From Corynebacterium freiburgense (GTDB lineage: Bacteria > Actinomycetota > Actinomycetes > Mycobacteriales > Mycobacteriaceae), in the NCBI RefSeq assembly GCF_030408815.1, contig NZ_CP047355.1, positions 62,001 to 126,000 on the forward strand: a stretch of DNA of 64,000 nucleotides, in the 5' to 3' direction. The position numbers and the translations under genes were made by a program. Positions 43,907 through 52,232 of the stretch are shown piece by piece; positions within the stretch are counted from its first letter, which is position 1; each line of letters opens with the position of its first letter. Below the pieces are notes generated by a model. The model searched no databases. It worked only from the letters and a program-made list of their open reading frames with translations, and was not told where the DNA came from.

Positions 43907-44114
43907 ATTGCAACAAAACGCAGCAATTGCGTTGTGTTCCTCAAAGACTGTACACCGGCAACTTTAAAAAAGCCAAACCCAAAGTAAAATCACAACTGCA
44001 CAGCTGGATTGCGCCAGAGAATAAACTTTACTGTGGGAAAGCGGCCCGCCGATAACTTTAGAAAAGTATCAGGATGGCGGTAATCATGAGGTGTTGAAAA
44101 CCGAATGAAGTTGA

Positions 44115-44205
44115 GTGGGGGCGGGCTGAATGTGGGGGTGGTGTTTGGGTGTAGGCCTGGGAGTGGGGGGGCTGCGGGTGGCTGAGCCCTGCGGGTTGGG
44201 ATGGG
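44115..44205 (+). other. G-rich tract with G-quadruplex potential
   Basis: At least eight runs of three or more G on the plus strand, several of five to seven, separated by short T-rich or mixed loops. This meets the usual spacing for a four-stranded structure. Confidence 0.5.
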
Positions 44206-44332
44206 GCAATTAAAGTGCCCACTCCTTATTAAGGTGTTTTCAGGCCTCGAATATTATTTATGCAGCTAAAAACGTCACAGAGAAGTTTTGTTTGGCTGTG
44301 GCCAGCTGGAAGAGTGATATTTTTTGGAGGAC

Positions 44333-44361
44333 TTTTTGAAAAACTTGCCCTTTTTGTATCA
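44333..44361 (+). repeat. 29-nt direct repeat, copy 1
   Basis: Matches 44417-44445 at 28 of 29 positions; the last 23 bases (44339-44361) are identical to 44423-44445. Contains CTTGCCCTTTTTGTATCA. Confidence 0.85.
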
Positions 44362-44416
44362 ATCGCTTCTGCAAAACCCCAGGTGGTGAAAATCTGCCTG
44401 ATACAAAATGGAAGGG

Positions 44417-44445
44417 TTTTTAAAAAACTTGCCCTTTTTGTATCA
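44417..44445 (+). repeat. 29-nt direct repeat, copy 2, in a hairpin
   Basis: Second copy 84 bp after the first. Its CCCTT and TTTGTATCA pair with TGATACAAA and AAGGG at 44399-44416, giving a bulged hairpin. Confidence 0.85.
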
Positions 44446-44622
44446 CCACCATGCGATCAGCGGAGCTGAGTTGCTACGCTTAGTACCAAGCATCAACTGG
44501 GAAACTGAGTGGTTTGACTCTTGCTTCCGTTGGGGGGTGTGGTGTCGCTGTGGGTGGTTTTAGCCTGGCGGCATTTTTACTGGGCTAAAACGTTGTCAGG
44601 GATTTTGTGCTATGGTTGTGCG

Positions 44623-44713
44623 TCAGGACCCCGTGTGGCGTGTATCTTGTGAACTCCCCCAGGGCAGGAATGCAGCAAGGGTCAGCGAGCTCTGACGGGT
44701 GCGCGGGGTCCCC
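44623..44713 (+). ncRNA. ffs: Signal recognition particle RNA (4.5S type)
   Basis: The ends pair (GGACCCCG at 44626 with CGGGGTCC at 44704). The apical domain has the invariant features CAGGGCAGGAATGCAGCAAGGGTCAG..., that is the GGAA tetraloop, the asymmetric AGCA/AGG symmetric loop segment and GTGAAC before it. Corynebacteria carry this short form without an Alu domain. Exact ends are estimated. Confidence 0.9.
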
Positions 44714-44731
44714 TAAAATATTTTGTTTTCT

Positions 44732-44756
44732 CCCTCGATAGTATCGGGGGTATTTT
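44732..44756 (+). terminator. Terminator after SRP RNA
   Basis: Stem CCCTCGAT/ATCGGGGG with a 3-nt loop and TATTTTTA tail. Confidence 0.8.
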
Positions 44757-44839
44757 TATGTGTTGTGTAGGGCTAGTCGTCCGGGTGGTGAACAGCTACA
44801 GTAGGTTGAGCAAGGCTGTGGCAGGGTAACCAAAACAAG

Positions 44840-46177
44840 GTGACCAAAACAGCTAAAGCGAGCCAGGACCAAAGAACGTCGTTTCACCGTGGAAGGTGGC
44901 CCACTTTGCAGTTGCAGGATTTTGATTCGACCAAACTCGCCGAGTTCAAGGCGGAGATTGAAAAAGCTTATGGGGAGCTCAAGGCTCGTAATCTAAAGCT
45001 TGATCTCACTCGCGGTAAGCCTTCCGCAGAACAGCTTTCCATTTCAAATGCGTTATTGAGTTTGCCAGGAGAAGGGGATTTCAAAGCCTCTGATGGTACG
45101 GATTGCCGGAACTATGGTGGTTTAACGGGCATTATTGATATTCGGCAGATTTGGGCGGATACCCTTGGCGTTCCGGTGGAAAACGTTTGGGCGGGTGATG
45201 CTTCCAGCTTGAACATCATGTTTGATCTTATTAGTGCTGCTTGGATTTGGGGCACACAGGATTCAGAGCGTCCTTGGTGTAAGGAAGATAAAGTTAAATG
45301 GATTTGCCCAGTTCCGGGCTATGACCGCCATTTCACTATTACTGAGCATTTTGGCATAGAGATGCTTCCAGTGGACATTACTGAGCATGGGCCTGATATG
45401 GATGCAGTCCGGGAACTAGTTAAGGATCCGCAGGTTAAGGGCATGTGGTGTGTCCCTATGTTTGCAAACCCAACTGGCGTGACATTTAGCCGTGAGGTTT
45501 GTGAGGCTTTGGCAGCTATGCAGACCGCAGCTCCTGATTTCCGCATTGTGTGGGATAACGCGTATGCAATCCATACCTTGACTGAGGAGTTTCCCGAGGT
45601 TATTAACGTCCTTGACCTCGCGGAAAAGGCAGGCAACCCGAACCGTTTTTGGTTTATGTCTTCCACGTCAAAGATCACCTTCGCTGGAGCTGGTGTTTCT
45701 TTCTTTGCTTCTTCCAAGTCCAACCTTGATTGGTATGGCACACAAGCAAACGTTCGTGGCATTGGTCCAAATAAGATTAACCAGCTTGCTCACGCTCGGT
45801 TCTTTGGTGATGCTGAAGGGGTCCGGAAAGTGATGCTGCAGCATGCAGCTTCACTTGCGCCTAAATTCCAACGGGTTTTGCAGATCCTTGACTCGCGCCT
45901 TTCGGAGTATGGTATCGCCACATGGACAAAGCCCACGGGAGGTTACTTTATTTCACTTGATGTGGTGGATGGCACAGCGTCACGGGTGGTAGAGCTTGCG
46001 AAGGAAGCAGGCATTGCATTGACTGCGGCCGGTTCCTCATATCCGCTAAAGAAGGACCCAAATGATCGCAATATTCGCCTAGCACCCTCTCTGCCACCAG
46101 TATCTGAAGTCGAAGTAGCGATGGATGGCGTGGCTACCTGTGTATTGCTCGCTGCAGTGGAGAAGTTTTCAAAGTAG
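44840..46177 (+). CDS. aspT: Aspartate aminotransferase AspT (class I, MocR-like subgroup)
   Basis: A 445-residue PLP enzyme of the actinobacterial type Ic/MocR-like aspartate transaminases. It contains 'LDLTRGKPSAEQLSISNALLSLPG', 'NYGGLTGIIDIRQIWADTLGV', 'FANPTGVTFSREV', 'VWDNAYAIHTLTEEFP' and the PLP lysine in 'STSKITFAGAGVSFFA'. 'PTGGYFISLDVV' and 'RNIRLAPSLPP' complete the site. It interconverts aspartate and oxaloacetate and feeds the lysine/threonine family. The GTG at 44840 is the likely start. It overlaps the next gene by 1 bp and precedes dnaX, as in other corynebacteria and Rv3722c. Confidence 0.93.
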   Translation: MTKTAKASQDQRTSFHRGRWPTLQLQDFDSTKLAEFKAEIEKAYGELKARNLKLDLTRGKPSAEQLSISNALLSLPGEGDFKASDGTDCRNYGGLTGIIDIRQIWADTLGVPVENVWAGDASSLNIMFDLISAAWIWGTQDSERPWCKEDKVKWICPVPGYDRHFTITEHFGIEMLPVDITEHGPDMDAVRELVKDPQVKGMWCVPMFANPTGVTFSREVCEALAAMQTAAPDFRIVWDNAYAIHTLTEEFPEVINVLDLAEKAGNPNRFWFMSSTSKITFAGAGVSFFASSKSNLDWYGTQANVRGIGPNKINQLAHARFFGDAEGVRKVMLQHAASLAPKFQRVLQILDSRLSEYGIATWTKPTGGYFISLDVVDGTASRVVELAKEAGIALTAAGSSYPLKKDPNDRNIRLAPSLPPVSEVEVAMDGVATCVLLAAVEKFSK

Positions 46178-46743
46178 TGAATCTTAAAGAGACCGCCTAC
46201 TGGCTTGACAGTATTTTTCCCTGCTCCCTTAATTTTGCGCAGGTAGCTGGTTTTCATATGGCTTCCGCAGAGTTGGGTGCAGGGGAATCTTTGGCGTGCT
46301 CCGTGGATTTTGGTGAGGTTGATACCGGACTCTCGCTTACGGACGCTCCGGACGTGCCTGTTCGATGCGAGATCTTTATGGTTGCGCGGGCTGAACCAAA
46401 AGTTGTTTCTGCGTTAGTATCTGCGGCCTTAACTATGTTGGTAGACACTAATTCTCAAAGCACGGTTTTTCACGCGCAGCCTGGGACGATTCTTCCTGGG
46501 ATGGGTGCGTATGGTGCGTCGGATGTGATGCAGAGTGTTTCGGTAAATCATGGTTTACTTATTGCTCCTTTTGTATGGGAGCAGGGAGTTCCGCAGGTTC
46601 GGGAGGAAGAGCGGCTTACTACGTTATGTCAGCTGATTCCTTTAACAGATGATGAGTTTATTCATGCGCATACGTATGGGGTTGCTGCATTACAGGAAGC
46701 GCTTATCGAGGAAAACGTTGATCTTATGAATCTTCAGCGCTAG
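46177..46743 (+). CDS. Suppressor-of-fused-like domain protein (188 aa)
   Basis: A soluble protein whose start (GTG) overlaps the aspT stop by one base. The C-terminal part 'TLCQLIPLTDDEFIHAHTYGVAALQEALIEENVDLMNLQR' resembles the end of bacterial suppressor-of-fused domains, where a hydrophobic strand is followed by 'PI-eeE---...hG---L...'. The middle has 'RCEIFMVARAEPKVVSALVSAAL' and 'FHAQPGTILPGMG', which fits the same fold, normally an immunity or accessory protein in bacteria. The assignment is by eye. No toxin is next to it, so an immunity role is not supported here. Confidence 0.6.
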   Translation: MNLKETAYWLDSIFPCSLNFAQVAGFHMASAELGAGESLACSVDFGEVDTGLSLTDAPDVPVRCEIFMVARAEPKVVSALVSAALTMLVDTNSQSTVFHAQPGTILPGMGAYGASDVMQSVSVNHGLLIAPFVWEQGVPQVREEERLTTLCQLIPLTDDEFIHAHTYGVAALQEALIEENVDLMNLQR

Positions 46744-46791
46744 TAGTTTCATTTAAGCATTCGATTTTCTTGCACAGGTAGGCTCTACTTC

Positions 46792-49059
46792 GTGGCTCTT
46801 TATCGCAAATACCGTCCTGCAACGTTTGGTGAGGTTGTTGGCCAGGAACATGTTACTGGACCGCTCTCGGTGGCATTGGATACTGGCCGTATTAATCATG
46901 CGTACTTGTTTTCTGGCCCTCGGGGTTGTGGTAAAACTTCTTCGGCTCGAATTCTTGCGCGTTCGTTAAATTGCGAACAAGGCCCTACTTCTACTCCCTG
47001 CGGGGTGTGTAATTCATGCCGCAGTCTTGCACCAGGTGGCCCCGGAAATTTGGATGTTACGGAGCTTGATGCGGCGAGCCACAATGGTGTTGAGGATATG
47101 CGTGACCTGCGTGATCGTGCGTTTTTTGCCCCTGCGGAGTCGCGCTATCGCGTGTTTATTATCGACGAAGCCCACATGATCAGTACGGCAGGTTCAAATG
47201 CGTTGTTAAAGATTGTGGAGGAACCGCCAGAGCATTTGGTATTTATTTTTGCCACCACGGAGCCAGAACGTGTGATCGGTACGATTCGTTCACGCACGCA
47301 TCATTATCCTTTCCGTCTTCTTACGCCTTCGGCGATGCGTGGTTTATTGGAGCGTACTTGTGCCACTGAGGGTATTTATGTTGAAGATGCCGTATTTCCG
47401 CTTGTTATTCGTGCAGGCGGCGGGTCTCCTCGGGATTCTTTGTCAGTTTTGGATCAGTTGTTGTCAGGTGCCGGGCCTGACGGATTGACCTATGACCTTG
47501 CGGTGCCATTATTGGGAGTCACAGACGATACGCTTATCGACGCCGCAGTTGATGCACTTGCCACAAATGATGGGGGTGGGCTGTTCGTAACGGTGGATAA
47601 CGTTATTGAGGCTGGGCTAGATCCTCGCAGGTTTACCACTGATTTATTGGATCGGTTGCGGGACCTTATGGTGTTGCAATCAGTTCCGGATGCGCTTGCT
47701 CTTGGATTGATTGATGTTCCTGCGGATCGTGTCCCTGTTTTGACTGGTCAGGCAAAGCAATTTCCGGTGGGAGTTTTAAGCACATTGGCCGCTTTGGTGA
47801 ATGATGGCTTGACTGATATGCGTGGTGCGACAAGCCCTCGTTTACTTTTGGAGATTTTGTGCGCACGCATGTTGATGGGACAGCCTGCCACTCAAACTGA
47901 GGCAGCGTTTATATCACCTACATCTAGTGCTCCTGCCACCCCAAGTGCTCCTCCTAAGCGTGTTTTTGAGCGGAAATCTCAAAGGACTGTGCGGGAGCGT
48001 TCAGAGCAGTCTGCCCCAGCATTAACCCCTGCTTTAACTCCAGATAAACCTGAAGCTAAGGTTGAGGCCCCTGTGCCTCAACCTCAACCAGCGCAGCAAC
48101 CAGTGCCTCAATCTCCACCAACACAGGTTCCGCAACCTAAAGAGCAGGTACATCAGAAGGTTGAGGAGCAACCTATCGATCGGATTCGGCGTAAGTGGGC
48201 ACGGGTTCGTGAGGTTGTTGGCATAGAAAATAAAGTTGCGGAGATTATGCTTACTGAGGCGAAAGCACTGGGTATCCGTGATCGAACGCTGATTATTGGG
48301 CATAATACGGGTGCGTTGGCGGCGCGACTCAATGATCCTCGCAACAATGGGACGATTATTAATGTTTTAAAAACTGAGCTTGGGTACGATCTGCGGGTCC
48401 ATTGTGTGGTCGGTACGGATCTTCAGTCTGCTGGTTTTAGCCCCGATGCTGATAAGCCTGAATGGAATCCAGACAAGCCAGCACCGAGGCCACAACAGGT
48501 TTTACGGGAACAAGCTACTCCACCAGCACCACAAGTACTAGCACCACAACCCGAGCCAACAGAGACGCCGCAGCAACCCACTTCGGTTTGGAATGAGCCT
48601 GCGAAGTTGGGCGGGTCTTCGGAGGAATCACAGCATTCTGATGAGCGGGCTGCACCTGCTGTTGCGCCCTCTTCGAGATATCCCGCTGCTCATTCCCCAA
48701 AGCCTGCGGTGGAGGAGCCTCGTAAGCCTAAACGGTGGGAGGAGGCTGTGGCACGCGGTAATGAGCGGTTAAAAAATAATCCGACATTTTCTGACGGTGT
48801 CCCATTGCCGCCTGAGCCGGATGATCCCTATGATCTTCCCCCGGAAGAGGAGGTGCCATCACCTCCACCGCCCGCGTCGCCTCTGGAGTCTGCACCGGAG
48901 CCCTCTACTTCAGGTTCACCACAGGTTTCTGCTCGTGAACAGGAGGAAGCGGATATGGTGCGGCAGGCGAGTTCGGAGCCGGGATCGCATGATCATCGGG
49001 ATGCGCGCGCCGTTGCTATGGAAATGTTAGAGCGTGAGCTTGGGGCTCGGCCATTGTAA
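46792..49059 (+). CDS. dnaX: DNA polymerase III gamma/tau subunit
   Basis: A 755-residue clamp-loader ATPase. 'YRKYRPATFGEVVGQEHV' opens the AAA+ domain, with Walker A 'GPRGCGKTSSARIL', the zinc module 'CEQGPTSTPCGVCNSC', Walker B 'VFIIDEAHMIS' and the arginine-finger 'GTIRSRTHHY' motif. The collar domain ends near 370. The tau extension is very rich in Pro, Gln and Glu, holds a folded segment ('RIRRKWARVREVVG...LGYDLRVHCVVG') and ends 'AVAMEMLERELGARPL'. No slippery frameshift site for a short gamma form stands out. The start is GTG 46792. It precedes ybaB and recR as in most bacteria. Confidence 0.96.
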   Translation: MALYRKYRPATFGEVVGQEHVTGPLSVALDTGRINHAYLFSGPRGCGKTSSARILARSLNCEQGPTSTPCGVCNSCRSLAPGGPGNLDVTELDAASHNGVEDMRDLRDRAFFAPAESRYRVFIIDEAHMISTAGSNALLKIVEEPPEHLVFIFATTEPERVIGTIRSRTHHYPFRLLTPSAMRGLLERTCATEGIYVEDAVFPLVIRAGGGSPRDSLSVLDQLLSGAGPDGLTYDLAVPLLGVTDDTLIDAAVDALATNDGGGLFVTVDNVIEAGLDPRRFTTDLLDRLRDLMVLQSVPDALALGLIDVPADRVPVLTGQAKQFPVGVLSTLAALVNDGLTDMRGATSPRLLLEILCARMLMGQPATQTEAAFISPTSSAPATPSAPPKRVFERKSQRTVRERSEQSAPALTPALTPDKPEAKVEAPVPQPQPAQQPVPQSPPTQVPQPKEQVHQKVEEQPIDRIRRKWARVREVVGIENKVAEIMLTEAKALGIRDRTLIIGHNTGALAARLNDPRNNGTIINVLKTELGYDLRVHCVVGTDLQSAGFSPDADKPEWNPDKPAPRPQQVLREQATPPAPQVLAPQPEPTETPQQPTSVWNEPAKLGGSSEESQHSDERAAPAVAPSSRYPAAHSPKPAVEEPRKPKRWEEAVARGNERLKNNPTFSDGVPLPPEPDDPYDLPPEEEVPSPPPPASPLESAPEPSTSGSPQVSAREQEEADMVRQASSEPGSHDHRDARAVAMEMLERELGARPL

Positions 49060-49153
49060 TGAGGAAAATTTTGTGAGGCTGTGAGGTGCAACCCAAGGCA
49101 TAATGTCTTGTGGGCTACACTTGTGGCTCGATATTGCTACGAAAGGTATTGCT

Positions 49154-49474
49154 ATGAATCAGCCTGATATGGCACAACTTATGCGCCAAGCCCAAGAGAT
49201 GCAGGCTCAACTTGAGCGTGCTCAACAAGAGATTTTGGCCTCGACTGTTGAGGGGCAAGCTGGGAATGGCTTGGTGAAGGTCAAAATGTCCGGAGGTGGG
49301 GAAGTGCTGGATATTTCGATTGATCCAAAGATCGTGGACCCAGACGACGTGGAAACCCTCCAGGATTTGGTGCTTAGTGCGGTAAATCAAGCCAGCCGCA
49401 GTGTTGCAGATTTATCGGAGCGGAAACTGGGGCCGATTTCAGGCTTCGGCGGGCAATCTCTCGGCTCGTTGTAA
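49154..49474 (+). CDS. ybaB: YbaB/EbfC nucleoid-associated protein
   Basis: A 106-residue DNA-binding protein: 'PDMAQLMRQAQEMQAQLERAQQEI' (N-terminal helix), 'GLVKVKMSGGGEVLDISIDPKIVDP' and 'VLSAVNQASRSVADLSE'. It usually sits between dnaX and recR as here. The ATG at 49154 is chosen because GAAAGG lies 8 bp before it. It binds DNA non-specifically and may affect nucleoid structure or recombination. Confidence 0.95.
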   Translation: MNQPDMAQLMRQAQEMQAQLERAQQEILASTVEGQAGNGLVKVKMSGGGEVLDISIDPKIVDPDDVETLQDLVLSAVNQASRSVADLSERKLGPISGFGGQSLGSL

Positions 49475-49491
49475 ATTTATTGTGCTTTTCG

Positions 49492-49520
49492 ACGCCCCGG
49501 TAAAGTTTATCCCGGGGCGT
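49492..49520 (+). other. Hairpin between ybaB and recR
   Basis: A 9-bp GC-rich stem ACGCCCCGG/CCGGGGCGT with an 11-nt loop and no T-run. It lies in an operon spacer, so mRNA stabilisation is more likely than termination. Confidence 0.5.
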
Positions 49521-49553
49521 GGCCCATCGTTTGTTTGAGAAAGTTCACGGAAC

Positions 49554-50183
49554 GTGTTTGAAGGACCGCTACAGGATCTTATTGATGAATTGTCTCGGCT
49601 TCCTGGGGTTGGGCCGAAAAGTGCGCAGCGTATCGCGTTTCATTTATTGCAGGTAGATCCAGACGATATACGTCGGCTTGTTTCTGCTCTTGATGGGCTG
49701 CAGGATGGGGTAAGTTTTTGCCGCATTTGCCATAATATTTCTCGCGATGAGGTTTGTCGTTTTTGCGCAGATTCGGCGCGGGACGCTGGTGTGATTTGCG
49801 TGGTTGAAGAACCAAAAGATATTCAGGTTATTGAGCGTACTGGAGAGTATCGGGGTCGATACCATGTGCTTGGTGGGGCACTGGATCCACTAGCGAATAT
49901 TGGCCCGAAGGATTTGAATATTAGCGTGTTATTGCAGCGTATTGCTGGTGTATTGCCGGATATTTCGAATAATGCTGAAATGCCTGAGATTCGGGAAGTG
50001 ATTCTTGCTACTGATCCGAATACTGAAGGGGAAGCTACGGCTTCGTATCTGGCGCGATTACTGCGTGATTTTCCGGATTTGGTAGTGTCCCGCCTAGCGA
50101 GTGGAATGCCGCTAGGCGGTGATCTGGAATTTGTCGATGAGTTGACGCTTTCTCGGGCCTTAAATGGCCGGCTTCGCCTGTAG
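49554..50183 (+). CDS. recR: Recombination mediator RecR
   Basis: A 209-residue protein that helps RecFO load RecA at gaps. It has the N-terminal helix-hairpin-helix '[17 protein letters not shown]', the zinc finger '[16 protein letters not shown]', a Toprim domain ('[19 protein letters not shown]', '[14 protein letters not shown]') and a C-terminal Walker-like end. The start is GTG 49554. It lies 79 bp after ybaB and converges with gatD across 2 bp. Confidence 0.96.
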   Translation: MFEGPLQDLIDELSRLPGVGPKSAQRIAFHLLQVDPDDIRRLVSALDGLQDGVSFCRICHNISRDEVCRFCADSARDAGVICVVEEPKDIQVIERTGEYRGRYHVLGGALDPLANIGPKDLNISVLLQRIAGVLPDISNNAEMPEIREVILATDPNTEGEATASYLARLLRDFPDLVVSRLASGMPLGGDLEFVDELTLSRALNGRLRL

Positions 50184-50185
50184 CG

Positions 50186-50935
50186 TTAGGCGAGGCGTTC
50201 TTTTCGGAGTTGCTCAACGACAGGAATATTGAGGGGTTCGAGCTCCTCAATACCAATATTGAGTGCCTTAGCTAGCAGCAGGTCACCAAGTTCTGGGTTT
50301 CGGGCGAGTACTGGTCCGTGCATATATGTTGCAATAACGCTTCCTTGGACGGCGCCTTCGGCACGTTCTTGGCCGGCAGCGTCAGGGTTTTCGCTAATGG
50401 TGTGGGCGTCGAGATTGCCGACACCGCGGGTGAGATGGCCAAGAGGGCGGGCGTCAGGCCCAAGGATGGTTGCACCCATATGATTTGCGAAACCTGTGAG
50501 CGGTGCAGTGAGTCCGGGGAGGCCCGAGGGGGTTGATTGGATTTCGCCGATTGTACGTTTTCCAAGGCTGCCTGTGGTGGCGTCGAGAAGTCCAATACCT
50601 GGGACAATGCGATCGCTTGCGCGGAATGATTCGCCGAGAATCTGGAGACCCGCGCAAATAGCAAGGATCGGTGTGCCGGATTCGGCAGCAGTGCGTAATC
50701 CGGCACCAGCTGGACTATTTAGGTGCTCGGCTGCAAGGGTTTGAGCGGCGTCTTCACCACCACCAATGCAATATATATCGAGGGAAGCAGGAACCTCAGC
50801 TCCTAAGCGGATTGGAATAATTTCGGCAGGAATATTGCGCATACGGGCGCGTTGGCGGAGTACCAGGGCATTGCCGTCGTCGCCATAGGTGCCAAGGACA
50901 TCTGGGAGAATAAGGCCGATTTGGAGGGTGCTCAT
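50186..50935 (-). CDS. gatD: Lipid II isoglutaminyl synthase, glutaminase subunit GatD
   Basis: A 249-residue class I (CobB/CobQ-like) glutamine amidotransferase. The nucleophilic Cys lies in 'PILAICAGLQILGESF' and the His in 'YMHGPVLARNPELGD'. 'GLILPDVLGTYGDDGNAL' opens the domain. GatD releases ammonia from glutamine for MurT, which amidates the D-glutamate of lipid II. It overlaps murT by ATGA. The cobyric-acid-synthase-like name sometimes used is misleading because no cobalamin gene is nearby. Confidence 0.95.
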   Translation of the reverse strand: MSTLQIGLILPDVLGTYGDDGNALVLRQRARMRNIPAEIIPIRLGAEVPASLDIYCIGGGEDAAQTLAAEHLNSPAGAGLRTAAESGTPILAICAGLQILGESFRASDRIVPGIGLLDATTGSLGKRTIGEIQSTPSGLPGLTAPLTGFANHMGATILGPDARPLGHLTRGVGNLDAHTISENPDAAGQERAEGAVQGSVIATYMHGPVLARNPELGDLLLAKALNIGIEELEPLNIPVVEQLRKERLA

Positions 50936-52185
50936 TGTGCGAGTAGGCCTTTCTTGAGGTCACGGAAAGCGGTGTAATTGGCAAGGACTTCAACGCGTCC
51001 AGGTTCACAGGCTCGAATGGAATCTACAAGGCCTGGAACGAGGTCGTGGCTAATGGAAGCGTAGGTGAGCCGGACTGCAAGATCGGTGCCACGTTCTCCG
51101 GAGGCAACCACATGAAGATCGTCGAAGGCTTCGAATTGGACGTCCCAGAGCCAGGAAAGGTCTTCACCATCGGCAACTTGGCCGTTCACTGCAATAACAA
51201 GTGAATCGGCGGTACGGTCAACCATGGATAAGGCTTCTTGCCAACCTGCGGGATTCTTTGCCAACAGCATGTGTACTTCACGGCCTTCAAAAGAAATAGT
51301 GGAGTAACGGCCAGCTACGTCGGCGACTTCGCTTACAGCCGATATGGCTTTATCTACTGGAATTTGGAAAACCTGTACGGCGGCGGCAATGGCCTGAGTG
51401 GCATTACCTCGGTTTGCACGGCCAGGGATAGCTAGTTGGAGGTTATGGGATCCTTCCGGGCTGGTGATGCCCTCGTCGGAGATAGTCCAAGTTGGTGTGG
51501 GACGGCGGAATGGGCGGCCGTCGATAAGCGGAATGGTGGAGTACCAATCATCACCATCGCGCAAAATATGGCCACCGGTGCGTGGACAAGATACGGAGTC
51601 TCCCGTCCAACCCGCGCCTGCGGAAACCCATACAACATTTGGCGCGTCGAAAGCCGCGGAGGTTACCAGCACATCATCGCAATTGGCCACTACGGTCATA
51701 TTGGGGTGCTTTTCTACGCAAGCTCGTAGGGCCCGTTCAAGTTTATTAATTTCGCCGACACGATCGAGCTGGTCGCGGGTGAGGTTCAATAACACTAAAA
51801 CACTTGGGTGCAGGCGGTCAGCAACTGCGGGGACGTGAAGCTCATCGCACTCTAATACGATATGGGAGGCTTTTTGGCCTGCCATAAGTGCAGAAATAAT
51901 CCCAGCATCCATATTATCGCCGCCATCATTGGTGGCTACGGAGTACTGGGTGCGTAGCGCCGAAGCTAACATCCGGGTGGTGGTGGATTTACCATTTGTC
52001 CCGGTAATTAACGCTACGGGGCGGCCTTCGCCTAAATGCTCCATAATATTGGGGTCGATAACACCAGCGATAAGCCCGCCGATCATGCCACCAGCGCCCC
52101 TGCCAGTAGCCTGAGATGCACGTGTGGCTAACGACGCCGCAGCCTTAGCGGCTTTGGTTCGTAACCCGGAAAGATTCAACTTCAT
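50932..52185 (-). CDS. murT: Lipid II isoglutaminyl synthase, Mur-ligase-like subunit MurT
   Basis: A 417-residue Mur ligase-like ATPase. It has 'ALITGTNGKSTTTRMLASAL' (ATP site), 'HIVLECDELHVP', 'VLLNLTRDQLDRVGEINKLERAL' and the C-terminal DUF1727 region ending 'NYTAFRDLKKGLLAQ'. It activates lipid II D-glutamate for amidation, needed for efficient peptidoglycan crosslinking. ATG 52185 is chosen; a TTG at 52191 would add two residues. It forms a coupled pair with gatD. Confidence 0.95.
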   Translation of the reverse strand: MKLNLSGLRTKAAKAAASLATRASQATGRGAGGMIGGLIAGVIDPNIMEHLGEGRPVALITGTNGKSTTTRMLASALRTQYSVATNDGGDNMDAGIISALMAGQKASHIVLECDELHVPAVADRLHPSVLVLLNLTRDQLDRVGEINKLERALRACVEKHPNMTVVANCDDVLVTSAAFDAPNVVWVSAGAGWTGDSVSCPRTGGHILRDGDDWYSTIPLIDGRPFRRPTPTWTISDEGITSPEGSHNLQLAIPGRANRGNATQAIAAAVQVFQIPVDKAISAVSEVADVAGRYSTISFEGREVHMLLAKNPAGWQEALSMVDRTADSLVIAVNGQVADGEDLSWLWDVQFEAFDDLHVVASGERGTDLAVRLTYASISHDLVPGLVDSIRACEPGRVEVLANYTAFRDLKKGLLAQ

Positions 52186-52232
52186 TCCCAATATTGTAAT
52201 GCTCTTCTGCAGCAGTCAGGAATACACAGGAA

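Larger units (their letters stand above)
43907..44622. other. Gene-free region of about 700 bp before the SRP RNA
   Basis: No convincing gene. It holds a G-rich segment (44115-44205) and a pair of 29-nt direct repeats with an inverted partner (44333-44445). One open frame of 69 codons crosses the repeats (44260-44469), but its repeated peptide merely translates the DNA repeat and there is no ribosome site. Confidence 0.7.

Noticed and set aside
44260..44469. 69-codon open frame across the 29-nt repeats
   Set aside because: Its repeated peptide (KLALFVS twice) simply reflects the DNA repeat; no ribosome site or protein-like remainder.
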